In this document: positions 16,149 through 24,615 of the stretch, one piece after another
Numbering within the stretch: position 1 is the stretch's first letter
How the letters are laid out: the number at the start of each line of letters is the position of its first letter
DNA from: Alphaproteobacteria bacterium
GTDB lineage: Bacteria; Pseudomonadota; Alphaproteobacteria; Rhizobiales; JAJFHR01
DNA length: 32,152 nucleotides
NCBI GenBank assembly: GCA_024278055.1
Contig: JAJRTY010000039.1
Span: 1 to 32,152 of the forward strand
Reading direction: 5' to 3'
Position numbers and translations under genes: made by a program
Notes under the pieces: model-generated
Databases searched by the model: none
What the model was told of the DNA's origin: nothing
The model's input: the letters and a program-made list of their open reading frames with translations, nothing else

Positions 16149-17132
16149 GTGACGCTTGATGCGGATGCTATTGTTGAAAAAAGGCGGCTGAGACGACGTG
16201 TGTCGTTCTGGCGGCTGCTGAGTATTATTGTAATAATTCTTGGCGTATTTGCCATTGGTCTTGCGGACGAGGATGCGGGCTTTAAATTCTCCACCAGCGA
16301 TCATATTGCCCGAATTTCCGTTGAAGGCCTTATTGTTGATGACCGTAAAAAAATCAAACTTCTCAATGAGGCCCGCGACAGTACAAAAGTAAAAGCAGTG
16401 ATTGTCTGGATTAACAGTCCCGGTGGTACTACCACAGGGTCTGAGACGCTGTTTGAAGCCATCAGGGAGATTGCCGCTATCAAACCGGTGGTTACGGTGC
16501 TGGGTACGGTAGCAGCTTCCGGCGGCTATATAGCCGCTATTGCCGGCGATCATATCGTTGCACGTGGAAACACCATCACCGGATCAATCGGGGTTATTTT
16601 TCAATGGGCCGAGGTGGCAGCCTTGCTTGAGAAAGTTGGCGTCAAAATGGAGGAGATAAAAAGCAGCCCTCTTAAAGGTACGCCCTCTCCGTTCGTTCCG
16701 ATCAGTGAAGAAGCCCGTCGTGTGACTACGGAAATGGTCGCGGACAGCTATTCCTGGTTTGTTGACCTGGTCGCCAGCAGGCGGCCTTTCGATGCTGTTC
16801 GCGCCCGCCAACTGGCCGATGGGCGGGTTTACACCGGCAGGCAGGCTTTAGAGGCCAGGTTGGTGGATGCAATTGGTGGAGAAAAGCAGGCCCTGAAGTG
16901 GCTGACTACGGTAAAGAAGATAGATAAAGAGCTTAAAGTGGTGGATTGGGCCAAACCTGCCTATTCGGATTTCAATTTATCGAGCAAATTGATGATATAT
17001 GCAGCAAGCGCATTCGGCCTTCCCGAGGTGCTGGGATCAGCTTTTATGAATGAAAAAAGCTTGACCCCTGAACGACTTAGACTTGACGGCCTCGTTGCGC
17101 TTTGGCACCCTTCATTGACCAGTGGCAATTAA
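16149..17132 (+). CDS. sppA: Signal peptide peptidase SppA (S49 family)
   Basis: A 327-residue membrane-anchored serine protease. A basic N-terminus is followed by a single hydrophobic span at about 22-38. The catalytic Ser is S124 in TVAASGGYIAA, and the Lys partner lies in IKSSPLKG (about 170-177). INSPGG and TGSIGVIF are family signatures. At one S49 domain it is the short form, as in Bacillus SppA, and it degrades leftover signal peptides in the membrane. The start is GTG, with GGAAGAGG ten bases upstream. It lies between rpsA and ihfB, as often in alphaproteobacteria. Confidence 0.92.
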   Translation: MTLDADAIVEKRRLRRRVSFWRLLSIIVIILGVFAIGLADEDAGFKFSTSDHIARISVEGLIVDDRKKIKLLNEARDSTKVKAVIVWINSPGGTTTGSETLFEAIREIAAIKPVVTVLGTVAASGGYIAAIAGDHIVARGNTITGSIGVIFQWAEVAALLEKVGVKMEEIKSSPLKGTPSPFVPISEEARRVTTEMVADSYSWFVDLVASRRPFDAVRARQLADGRVYTGRQALEARLVDAIGGEKQALKWLTTVKKIDKELKVVDWAKPAYSDFNLSSKLMIYAASAFGLPEVLGSAFMNEKSLTPERLRLDGLVALWHPSLTSGN

Positions 17133-17201
17133 AATTTTGGGGAGGCGGCAAAAAGGGGCACAATCGAATAAAAAAATGCCCAGTAGTTTTGTCGGTAAGC
17201 G

Positions 17202-17504
17202 ATGATAAAATCAGAATTAATTCAAAGGATTTCGCAAGCCAATCCACATCTTTACCATCGCGATGTGGAAAGAATAGTGAATACTATCTTTGGTGAAATC
17301 ACGCGCACTCTTGCCCAGGGAAACCGGGTGGAACTGCGAGGATTTGGCGCTTTTTCAGTGAGAAGTCGTCCTGAAAGAACCGGCCGCAACCCAAGAACCG
17401 GAACCACAGTTCATGTGGAAGCCAAACATGTGCCGTTCTTTAAAACCGGCAAGGAATTGCGCGAGCGTTTGAACAAGGTTAAATTTGCCAAGGCGTCTGG
17501 TTAG
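17202..17504 (+). CDS. ihfB: Integration host factor subunit beta
   Basis: A 100-residue HU/IHF-fold DNA-bending protein. The start [10 protein letters not shown], the strand [15 protein letters not shown] and the arm containing RTGRNPRTG with the intercalating Pro are typical of IhfB. It pairs with IhfA, which is encoded elsewhere. The frame is intact and the position after sppA matches the conserved backbone. Confidence 0.96.
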   Translation: MIKSELIQRISQANPHLYHRDVERIVNTIFGEITRTLAQGNRVELRGFGAFSVRSRPERTGRNPRTGTTVHVEAKHVPFFKTGKELRERLNKVKFAKASG

Positions 17505-17564
17505 ACGTGTTTTCTATCTTGAATTTTAATCGCCAAGCTTGAGATTTTAAAAGGAGCCTGCGGC

Positions 17565-17933
17565 TTGAAAAAGCTTTTTTCCTGGATTTTCTGGGTGCCG
17601 GTAGGCGTCATACTCATCACGATTGCGATATCCAATCGTCAGATTGTAACTTTTTCAATTGACCCGGTTTCGCAGATTGATCCCTTCTTTACTGTTAGCC
17701 TGCCGCTTTATTTACTGCTTTTTGCCGCCATCCTGTTTGGCATCATCTTTGGTGGCATTGCCGCGTGGCTTGCCCAGGGTAAATGGCGCAAAAATGCCCG
17801 CCATATGACTGAAGAGGCGGCAAAATGGCGCGAAGAAGCCACACGACTGCGTGAAAGCTCACGCGCCAGCCTGCAACCTGTGCTGCCACCACCTTCAACT
17901 CAGCGGCCTCTGGAAACCGACACCAGACTATAA
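17565..17933 (+). CDS. lapA: LapA family (DUF1049) inner-membrane protein
   Basis: A 122-residue protein with two membrane helices (about 5-23 and 44-68), a short periplasmic loop between them, and a basic, coiled-coil-like cytosolic tail. LapA-type proteins help control lipopolysaccharide assembly in enterobacteria; in alphaproteobacteria the same small protein regularly follows ihfB. The start is TTG at 17565, supported by AAGGAGCC at 17551-17558. The C-terminus is proline-rich and probably flexible. Confidence 0.8.
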   Translation: MKKLFSWIFWVPVGVILITIAISNRQIVTFSIDPVSQIDPFFTVSLPLYLLLFAAILFGIIFGGIAAWLAQGKWRKNARHMTEEAAKWREEATRLRESSRASLQPVLPPPSTQRPLETDTRL

Positions 17934-17947
17934 GCTCACCACATGGA

Positions 17948-18157
17948 TCATTTTTAAAGGTCTTTGGGGGTGGTGAGGCTGGCGAGTTTTTACAATCGAT
18001 AGAAAATGGCGTAGTATCTGAGCAACTTGTTGCCGCAGACATGAGATATTTAACCTGCGGCAAAGACAGCGGTCGCCAGGCATATGATGAAAAAACGCTT
18101 TTTAGGTTACTTGGTGCAACAGTGGAAGGCCTTGCAACGGTCAGGTTGGCTTTTTAA
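17948..18157 (+). pseudogene. C-terminal relic of an ornithine cyclodeaminase/mu-crystallin family gene
   Basis: An open stretch of about 69 codons ending at TAA 18155-18157 reads like the end of this family: GGGEAGEFLQSIENGVVSE, then a GR (in KDSGRQAYDEKTLFRLLG) and VEGLATVRLAF. The family consensus here is G...GR....E.TLF.S.G...E.LA...L. No start codon or N-terminal domain precedes it; it begins directly after lapA. It overlaps the annotated start of the next gene by 74 bases in another frame, which suggests the next gene begins later. A decayed or deleted gene is the simplest reading. Confidence 0.55.
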
Positions 18158-19016
18158 GCCAGCGCCCGATTGCCGGGGAATTCGCCTGTTTTTGTCGGCT
18201 TTTATGGGTATGTTTTTTTGGGCTGATAGCGGATTATCGACTGCCGCTGCCCAGCAGACCCGCATCGCCATTGCTGTCGATCCCCAAGGCCGCTCCTGCC
18301 TGCTTGGTGGTGGTGTTGATGGTAAAAGCCTGGGTGCTGACCTGATTTCAAAATTGCTGAAACCGCGACAGGATTTTCGACTGTTTAATCTGCGTGGTCG
18401 CCAAAGCACTATACTGTGGCCTATCGGCCTGCCCAAAAAAAACGAAGACAACACCTGTAACCCGCATTTTCGCCAGAAATTGTCCCTTGTTCCCTCTGAG
18501 TTAGGCACAGCACAGATTGCGATTTTTGATAGTTTGGGAGGTAAGAATATCGCAATTTCGCCAAAGACCCTGACCGTAATGAGCAATGACGATGAGAAAT
18601 ACACCAAGGTTTTGAAAGCGTTTCTGGAGCGCCAGAAATTAAAAGATGCACCGATAAAAATCCATCAGCTTATTCGTACCGATCTTGATGGCGACGGTAG
18701 TTTTGAAGTTATTATAAATGCCATTAACACAGCGCGGGATCTGGACCGCAAAGGGGAATATTCGATTGTTCTGGTGGTGCGTGAGGTTGATGGCAAGACA
18801 GAAATTGAAACCATTCAAAACGAAGTTACCCTTGAAGACAGTGATTATCCCGCCGTTTTGTGGGAAAACACCATTGCAGCGATCGCCGATATAGATGGCG
18901 ACGGTAAAATGGAGATCATCATGTATGGCCAGTTTTACCACGGTCAGGGGTGGGATCTGGTCAAAAGTGGAGATGGACTGGCAGAACGCCCGATTATATG
19001 CGGTTGTGGGGGGTAG
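18084..19016 (+). CDS. Secreted protein with two calcium-binding-like loops (FG-GAP/VCBS-like)
   Basis: Up to 310 residues. A hydrophobic stretch (IRLFLSAFMGMFFWADS) followed by STAAAQQ looks like a signal peptide with cleavage after AAA, at about residues 35-57 of the longest frame. Since the first 25 codons overlap the ornithine-cyclodeaminase-like relic, the true start is probably later, around 18170-18205. In the second half, DLDGDGSFE and DIDGDGKMEI are calcium-loop motifs set in a beta-rich context, as in FG-GAP/VCBS repeat proteins. A CGCGG tail ends the protein. No enzyme motif is seen; role unknown. Confidence 0.7.
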   Translation: MMKKRFLGYLVQQWKALQRSGWLFKPAPDCRGIRLFLSAFMGMFFWADSGLSTAAAQQTRIAIAVDPQGRSCLLGGGVDGKSLGADLISKLLKPRQDFRLFNLRGRQSTILWPIGLPKKNEDNTCNPHFRQKLSLVPSELGTAQIAIFDSLGGKNIAISPKTLTVMSNDDEKYTKVLKAFLERQKLKDAPIKIHQLIRTDLDGDGSFEVIINAINTARDLDRKGEYSIVLVVREVDGKTEIETIQNEVTLEDSDYPAVLWENTIAAIADIDGDGKMEIIMYGQFYHGQGWDLVKSGDGLAERPIICGCGG

Positions 19017-19044
19017 CCCAGTGTCCCCGGGCTGGCGGTGTTGA

Positions 19045-20337
19045 TCAGTTTTTCATTGAATACCAGCGCACCCGCCGTGTTATTTCTTTTGCCCAGCCAG
19101 AACCATTGATCAGCGCCTTGATGGCAGATGCCTGCTTTAAGCCAGACACCAGCACCCTGCCTTTTAGGTTCAATGGGGCCAGCACCTGATAACGAACAAT
19201 TTCACTATCAACCCACTCTTCTTTGTAACTGGCCTCACCGACGCCAAAATCAATTTTTCTGATGCCGATCTCAGACAGATGTTGCAGGGTACGATGCAGC
19301 AGAATGCGCCAGGGGGAAAAGCGCGCCAGCGGTCCTTCCTGCATTGACATGATCAATCCGTGATATTCTGTTTTCTGAATCATGCCAAAAATTACTGCCA
19401 GAGGTTTTTCATCAAGAACCAGGGTGGTAAGCAGCAGGGGCTGGACTTCGTTATTTTCCGCTTCCGCAACCAGGTTTTGGTAGAAAGATGTTATACCAGG
19501 TCTCGTATATGGATTGATTATACCGCGCATCGTGAACTGTTCAGCCTTCTGGGCCAGCAGCACGCGCATATATGCCAGGCGGTCTTCTTCAGTATCAGCG
19601 GTTTTAAATTGCAATTTACCCAGCTCCGACAGGCGTTTTTTACATCGCCGGACATTACTTCTGGCTTTGCGGGTAATTTTTGACTGGTAAAACTTTTCCC
19701 AATCACCGGTAAGCCGCATTTCAAAAGAAGGGTTGTCAGTGTTGATGTGCGGCAGATGTCTGAGTGGGTTCCGGTTCATGACGTCAGCTTCGCGCACACC
19801 GTCAATTGCAAGGGCATCTGAACAGGAGAGATGGGAAAATACCGATTTCCAGAATTTTTTGCCATTGCGGGAGTTAATCATCTGCCGACAGGATTGTGAA
19901 AACAGGCCGCCAGAGCAGGCGGAATGAGTTCTGCCCGGGCGCACGAGGATATTGAAAGGGCCGGATTTTTGACGAAAAAGCGGCAGCAGGAATAAGGGAT
20001 TATGGGCCTGGTCTGTGCCTGAAATGATAACCGGTGAGCCATCAGGAGAATTTCTGTGTGCGTCATACCAGGCTTTTACCCAGACATAATTGGAGAAGGG
20101 ATCACGGGCACAACTTTCCAGGTGTTTCCATTGCTCAGCCACGAGTTCAGGTCTGTTGACGATGCTCAAAGAAAATTGCGGCAACTTTCCGACGATCTCC
20201 ATATCTGGCGAAATGGCTTTCAAATCCTGTCGAAATATCGCATTTTGTTTCATCATAAGGACACAACCCAGACGTTTCCCGATTTGGCACAGAATTTCAG
20301 ACCAAACGAATTCATCAGTAATATCTGCAATCTGCAT
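19045..20337 (-). CDS. CelD/BcsL-type GNAT acetyltransferase (Acetyltransf_6)
   Basis: A protein of about 430 residues, with alternative starts at residues 28-29 (MMKQNAIF). The central to C-terminal part shows the CelD/FemAB-like pattern: SKITRKARSNVRRCKKRL followed by a long helical stretch, and then SPWRILLHRTLQHLSEIGIRKIDFGVGEASYKEEW, the family's signature block. Members of this family attach acyl groups in cellulose, capsule or exopolysaccharide production, but the acceptor here is unknown. It is convergent with the secreted calcium-loop protein and divergent from the small conserved gene at 20405. Confidence 0.85.
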   Translation of the reverse strand: MQIADITDEFVWSEILCQIGKRLGCVLMMKQNAIFRQDLKAISPDMEIVGKLPQFSLSIVNRPELVAEQWKHLESCARDPFSNYVWVKAWYDAHRNSPDGSPVIISGTDQAHNPLFLLPLFRQKSGPFNILVRPGRTHSACSGGLFSQSCRQMINSRNGKKFWKSVFSHLSCSDALAIDGVREADVMNRNPLRHLPHINTDNPSFEMRLTGDWEKFYQSKITRKARSNVRRCKKRLSELGKLQFKTADTEEDRLAYMRVLLAQKAEQFTMRGIINPYTRPGITSFYQNLVAEAENNEVQPLLLTTLVLDEKPLAVIFGMIQKTEYHGLIMSMQEGPLARFSPWRILLHRTLQHLSEIGIRKIDFGVGEASYKEEWVDSEIVRYQVLAPLNLKGRVLVSGLKQASAIKALINGSGWAKEITRRVRWYSMKN

Positions 20338-20404
20338 GCCATTATTGCAGTCATATCCAGCCGATTTGGTTAACAGGAATAAATTGGTTTAAAGGTTCTC
20401 AGGA

Positions 20405-20653
20405 GTGCAGCTAAAAAACCGGGTTTTAAAATCAATCAACAACGAAGACGAAAGCCGTTGCGTCGACATATTTCTACGTGGTGATAATACCTTCGGGTTC
20501 GAAGAATTTCGCCGCGATTTTGAAGATAATCGCGGCTGGTTTCCGATTGGATTTTTTGGCGATCTGGTGTTCGACAGTGAAATCCGGGCACTTGATGCCG
20601 CACGCACAAAAGTCTCCTGGCTGGTCACAGCCATGGACTGGTGGACAGGATAG
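20405..20653 (+). CDS. Small conserved alphaproteobacterial protein
   Basis: An 82-residue protein with a well-ordered composition: RCVDIFLRGDNTFGFEEFRRD, GWFPIGFFGDLVFDSE, then a helix ending in VSWL. The pattern resembles short uncharacterised proteins in alphaproteobacteria in which an FEEFRRD..D..GW.P motif recurs. The start is a GTG with only a weak AGGA directly before it, so the exact start is uncertain. It ends 18 bases before the convergent SRPBCC gene. No function can be assigned. Confidence 0.6.
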   Translation: MQLKNRVLKSINNEDESRCVDIFLRGDNTFGFEEFRRDFEDNRGWFPIGFFGDLVFDSEIRALDAARTKVSWLVTAMDWWTG

Positions 20654-20670
20654 TCCTGCTTGTCGCCCAA

Positions 20671-21081
20671 TTATCCTGCCATTTTTCGGGGTCTAGCTTG
20701 CCAGTGTCGATTGCAGTCCTTGCAGGCCATGTCCAACAGGGGTTCGAACTGGGCCGCGGCTTGTTCGGGTTGAAGGTCAGTGGTCCAGGTGAATCGCGTG
20801 CCGTTTTGTGTTTGCTCAAGCTCCATTGACGCCACATGAAATGACATGTTCAAAGGTGATTGGGTAATTGAGTATAAAACCCGGTGCAAATCAGCATCAA
20901 CACTGACGACATTTTCAACAAGCGTGCCACCGTCTGCCAGCGTACACACCCGCTCATCGCCGGTAAGCTTGCTGTCCTGCAAAAAGCCGATGAGTTTGGA
21001 GATGCCGCCAATATCGGAAATCTTGGCCCAAACAGTTTCAATGTCTGCTTCTAATTCTATTGTTTTGCGGATAGTTGTCAT
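20671..21081 (-). CDS. SRPBCC family (polyketide cyclase/dehydrase-like) protein
   Basis: A 136-residue START-like domain: the opening IRKTIELEADIETVWAKISDIGGISKL and the curved-sheet strands RVCTLADGGTLVENVVSVD and FTWTTDLQPEQ are typical. Such domains bind small hydrophobic ligands in a cytosolic cavity; the ligand is unknown. It is divergent from a TetR-type regulator with two palindromes between them, so its expression is probably repressed by that neighbour. Confidence 0.85.
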   Translation of the reverse strand: MTTIRKTIELEADIETVWAKISDIGGISKLIGFLQDSKLTGDERVCTLADGGTLVENVVSVDADLHRVLYSITQSPLNMSFHVASMELEQTQNGTRFTWTTDLQPEQAAAQFEPLLDMACKDCNRHWQARPRKMAG

Positions 21082-21121
21082 ATCGTCCTTCTCTTGACTT
21101 ATGGGGTGCAGTGATTATTAT

Positions 21122-21139
21122 TCTAGACGTGTGTCTAGA
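21122..21139. promoter_or_regulatory. Operator 1 (perfect dyad) of the TetR/SRPBCC pair
   Basis: TCTAGAC-GTGT-GTCTAGA is a perfect 7-4-7 inverted repeat in the divergent intergenic region, 60 bases before the TetR start. Its size and position suit a TetR-family dimer site. Confidence 0.7.
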
Positions 21140-21145
21140 TATATA

Positions 21146-21163
21146 ACTAGACGAATGACTAGA
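21146..21163. promoter_or_regulatory. Operator 2 (one mismatch) of the TetR/SRPBCC pair
   Basis: CTAGAC-GAAT-GACTAG repeats operator 1 with one changed arm base. The two centres are 24 bases apart, which would place two dimers close on the DNA. Confidence 0.6.
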
Positions 21164-21198
21164 ATTAATCAATCCTTTTTATTCAGGTGAAATAATCT

Positions 21199-21801
21199 AT
21201 GCCCAGAGCAAAGAATTACGTTCGCTCATCGGCTGTGGAAAAAGCGCGCGATGCCTTCTGGCAGTTTGGCTATGACGCATTGGGTGTGCGGGCGATTGAG
21301 GAGTTGACCGGTCTTAACCGGTTCGCCATTCAGACAGAATTCGGCGGCAAGGAAGGTTTGTTTCTCGAAGCTCTCGAACTTTATGCGCAAACCGCAATTG
21401 AGCACATCATCGAGCCGATAAGTGCTGGAGGATTACCGGCGATCAAACAATTTTTCAACCAAACCGCGACGCTGCAAAAAGACGACCCGCGGGTTTTCGG
21501 GTGCCTAATGGTCAATACTGTGATTGAAAATGCGGCGCACAATCATCCCGAGCTTAAAAAGCACACAGATGCTCATTACGCCAGAATGCTCGGCGCTTTT
21601 AGCGCCGCTTTGAACAATGCCAAGGATGCCGGAGACATTGGCGAAGATTTCAATATCGAGGAAGCGGCCTCCTTCCTCCTCAGCCTTGCCATGGGCATCC
21701 AGGTTTACATCCGCATGACCGGTTCGGTTTGCGCTGCGCGCCATCAAGCCGGTATGGCCCTTAAAACCATTGATAGCTGGCAAAAACGTCACAAAGCTTG
21801 A
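21199..21801 (+). CDS. TetR/AcrR family transcriptional regulator
   Basis: A 200-residue protein. The N-terminal helix-turn-helix lies at about 12-58: KARDAFWQFGYDALGVRAIEEL, then TGLNRFAIQTEFGGKEGLFLEAL, with the 'F..KEGL' family end. The remainder is the helical ligand-binding domain, and LLSLAMGIQVYIRM matches the usual C-terminal helix. AGGTGA precedes the ATG by 8 bases. It likely represses itself and the divergent SRPBCC gene through the two palindromes in between. The inducing ligand is unknown. Confidence 0.92.
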   Translation: MPRAKNYVRSSAVEKARDAFWQFGYDALGVRAIEELTGLNRFAIQTEFGGKEGLFLEALELYAQTAIEHIIEPISAGGLPAIKQFFNQTATLQKDDPRVFGCLMVNTVIENAAHNHPELKKHTDAHYARMLGAFSAALNNAKDAGDIGEDFNIEEAASFLLSLAMGIQVYIRMTGSVCAARHQAGMALKTIDSWQKRHKA

Positions 21802-21821
21802 CGTGAGAGCCCGAGGCCGTC

Positions 21822-22481
21822 ATGACATGTGCCATGAAAAAAACCAGGGTAAAAATTTGTGGAATAAGCACTGTCGAGGCACTTGAAGCAGCGTGTGAGG
21901 CGGGGGCTGATTATGTGGGCTTTGTGTTTTTTGAACGCAGTCCGCGCCACATTTCCTATGCGCAGGCGGCCAGCCTGTCGCGCGCTGTGCCCGAGGGTGT
22001 TATCAAGATTGCCCTGACGGTGAATGCGGATGATGCGACCTTAAAGCAGATTGTCGAAAGCCTTAAGCCTGATATGTTGCAGCTTCACGGAGACGAAAGC
22101 CCGGCGCGGGTTGCAGAGATCAAACAAAAATTCGGGCTGCCTGTATTAAAAGCCATAGCTATTGAGAGTGAAGAAGACTTTGTGGCGGCGCACCCTTATG
22201 AAGGCATTGCGGACATGATTTTGTTTGATGCCAAAGCACCGGTGGATTTAAAAAATGCACTGCCGGGTGGCAATGGCATCAGCTTTGACTGGAAGCTTTT
22301 GGATAATGGCGCTATTAAGGGCGACTTTATGTTGTCGGGCGGCATTAATGCACATAATGTTGCAGAAGCAATTGCCGTCACCGGGGCAGCTATTGTTGAT
22401 GTTTCATCGGGCGTGGAGACCAGTCCCGGGAAAAAAGATGTTGAGTTGATTGCGCGCTTTGTTGCCGCGGTAAAAGGTTGA
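21822..22481 (+). CDS. trpF: Phosphoribosylanthranilate isomerase
   Basis: A 219-residue TIM barrel. VKICGIST carries the catalytic Cys near residue 12, LQLHGDES and [11 protein letters not shown] follow, and DVSSGVE ends the phosphate site. It converts PRA to CdRP in tryptophan synthesis. ATG 21822 has GAGG seven bases upstream; ATG 21834 ([10 protein letters not shown]) is possible. Its stop overlaps or nearly touches trpB, and trpA follows, so the three form one unit. Confidence 0.95.
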   Translation: MTCAMKKTRVKICGISTVEALEAACEAGADYVGFVFFERSPRHISYAQAASLSRAVPEGVIKIALTVNADDATLKQIVESLKPDMLQLHGDESPARVAEIKQKFGLPVLKAIAIESEEDFVAAHPYEGIADMILFDAKAPVDLKNALPGGNGISFDWKLLDNGAIKGDFMLSGGINAHNVAEAIAVTGAAIVDVSSGVETSPGKKDVELIARFVAAVKG

Positions 22482-22486
22482 GTTAC

Positions 22487-23704
22487 GTGTCAGAAAAAAA
22501 CCTGAATTCATATAAAAACGGTCCTGATGAACAAGGCCGGTTTGGCATTTTTGGCGGCCGCTTTGTGGCTGAAACGCTAATGCCGCTGATCCTGGAGCTT
22601 GAACAGGCTTATGAGGCGGCCAAGAAAGACCCTGGGTTTCAGGCCGAGCTTGATGATCTTAACGAGCATTATGCCGGACGGCCAAGCCCGCTTTATTTTG
22701 CCGAACGTCTCACCGAACACTTTGGCGGCGCAAAGCTGTATTTCAAACGCGATGAACTCAACCATACCGGCTCACATAAAATCAACAATTGCCTAGGGCA
22801 GATCCAACTGGCGCGGCGCATGGGCAAAACCCGCATTATTGCCGAGACCGGTGCCGGCCAGCACGGGGTGGCCGTTGCCACGGTGGCGGCGCGTTTTGGC
22901 CTGCCGTGTGTGGTCTATATGGGTGCGACTGACATAGAGCGGCAAAAACCAAATGTGTTTCGCATGAAGTTATTGGGCGCTGAAATTGTCCCGGTAACCT
23001 CAGGCACCGGCACCTTGAAAGATGCCATGAACGAGGCCTTGCGCGACTGGGTGGCGCATGTGGATGATACGTTTTATATCATCGGTACCGCCGCAGGCCC
23101 GCACCCCTATCCTGCAATGGTGCGCGATTTTCAATCGATTATCGGCCGTGAAGCCAAACAACAGATGATGCAGGCAGAAGGCCGCTTACCTGACAGTCTG
23201 GTGGCCTGTATCGGTGGTGGCTCCAATGCCATTGGCCTGTTTTATGAGTTTCTGGATGATGCCTCGGTATCGATTTACGGCGTTGAGGCGGCGGGACATG
23301 GTATTGATACCGACAAACATGCAGCGTCGTTGACCGGTGGCAGGCCCGGTGTTCTGCATGGCAACCGCACTTACCTTTTGCAGGATGAGGATGGCCAGAT
23401 AGAAGAAGCCCACTCAATCTCCGCCGGACTTGATTATCCCGGCATTGGGCCGGAACATTCCTGGCTCAAGGAAACCGGCCGCGTTGACTATGTGTCGGCC
23501 ACTGACGCGGAGGCCTTGGTGGCGTTTCAGCTGTGTACCAGACTTGAAGGTATTATTCCGGCACTGGAGCCTTCGCATGCGCTGGCTTATATCACCCATA
23601 TGGCACCTAAGCTGCCGCGCGACCATATTATCATCATGAATATGTGCGGACGCGGCGACAAGGATGTTTTTGCTGTGGCTGAACATCTCGGGGTGGATAT
23701 TTAA
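22487..23704 (+). CDS. trpB: Tryptophan synthase beta chain
   Basis: A PLP enzyme of 405 residues from the preferred GTG at 22487. The PLP lysine is in HTGSHKIN (about residue 98), GGGSNAIG binds the phosphate, and the C-terminal [12 protein letters not shown] is intact. It joins indole and serine. A TTG at 22478 overlaps the trpF stop but has no ribosome site; AAAGG at 22473-22477 sits nine bases before the GTG. trpA begins four bases after the stop. Confidence 0.95.
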   Translation: MSEKNLNSYKNGPDEQGRFGIFGGRFVAETLMPLILELEQAYEAAKKDPGFQAELDDLNEHYAGRPSPLYFAERLTEHFGGAKLYFKRDELNHTGSHKINNCLGQIQLARRMGKTRIIAETGAGQHGVAVATVAARFGLPCVVYMGATDIERQKPNVFRMKLLGAEIVPVTSGTGTLKDAMNEALRDWVAHVDDTFYIIGTAAGPHPYPAMVRDFQSIIGREAKQQMMQAEGRLPDSLVACIGGGSNAIGLFYEFLDDASVSIYGVEAAGHGIDTDKHAASLTGGRPGVLHGNRTYLLQDEDGQIEEAHSISAGLDYPGIGPEHSWLKETGRVDYVSATDAEALVAFQLCTRLEGIIPALEPSHALAYITHMAPKLPRDHIIIMNMCGRGDKDVFAVAEHLGVDI

Positions 23705-23707
23705 ATT

Positions 23708-24546
23708 ATGACAACACGTTTCAATAAAACCCGTATTGACCGTCGTTTTGCTGCCTTAAAGGCGGATGGTAAAAAAGCTTTTGTCACCTTTTGACCGCCG
23801 GTGATCCTGATTACGACACCAGTTTGACAATTATCAAAGGCCTGCCTGAGGCGGGCGCTGACGTCATCGAAATCGGCATGCCTTTTACTGATCCCATGGC
23901 CGATGGCCCGGCCATTCAGGCGTCCTCCCTGCGCGCACTGGAAGCGGGGCAAACAACGATTAAAACCTTGCAAATGGTGCGCGAATTCAGAAAAACTGAA
24001 GTCGACACCCCAATTGTTTTGATGGGATATTACAACCCGATTTATATCTATGGCTGTGATCGTTTTATCAAAGACGCACTTGATGCTGGTGTTGACGGGC
24101 TTATCATTGTTGATTTGCCGCCGGAAGAAGATGATGAACTGTGTATTCCTGCCTTGGCTGCGGGTCTCAATTTCATCCGCCTGGCCACGCCAACTACTGA
24201 TGACAAGCGTTTGCCAAAGGTTTTGACCAATACCAGCGGTTTTGTCTATTATGTCTCCATTACCGGCATCACCGGCACAGCAACACCTGATGCAGATATT
24301 GTCGGAACTGCGGTAAAACGGTTGAAAAATCACACCGATCTGCCTGTTGTTGTAGGCTTTGGTGTGACGACGCCTGAACAGGCGGCGGCGATTTGCACCC
24401 AGGCAGATGGTGTTGTTGTCGGCACAGCCCTGGTCAATGCCTTAATGCAGACGTTAACCAAAGATAACATGGGCGATGCAACAACAGTGGACAGCGTTCT
24501 ATCGCTTGTGCGAGACTTGAAACAAGGCATTGAACGCGCCACGTAG
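23708..24546 (+). pseudogene. trpA: Tryptophan synthase alpha chain with a one-base deletion
   Basis: From ATG 23708 the frame reads MTTRFNKTRIDRRF and on to KKAFVTF, then meets TGA at 23792-23794. The remainder of the gene is in the next frame from 23791: [28 protein letters not shown] with the catalytic Glu and Asp, and GFGVTTPEQ. Restoring one T in the run at 23789-23792 would give a normal 279-residue enzyme, as the family reads FVTFLTAGDP. The enzyme cleaves indole-glycerol phosphate to supply indole to TrpB. A homopolymer error is as likely as a real mutation; the local sequence is not a classical -1 slip site. Confidence 0.9.
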
Positions 24547-24615
24547 AACCCGTAATCTTTTGAGCTGCCCCGCAGATATTTGCGAAGGGTCAAGCAAAAG
24601 CCGGAGTGTGAACGA

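Noticed and set aside
17935-17977. CTCACCAC/GTGGTGAG inverted repeat as lapA terminator
   Set aside because: The 27-base loop is large, no T run follows, and the right arm lies within the OCD-like relic.
23785-23794. Programmed -1 frameshifting in trpA
   Set aside because: The zero frame is ACC TTT TGA; there is no X-XXY-YYZ slippery heptamer, and TrpA is not known to be made this way.
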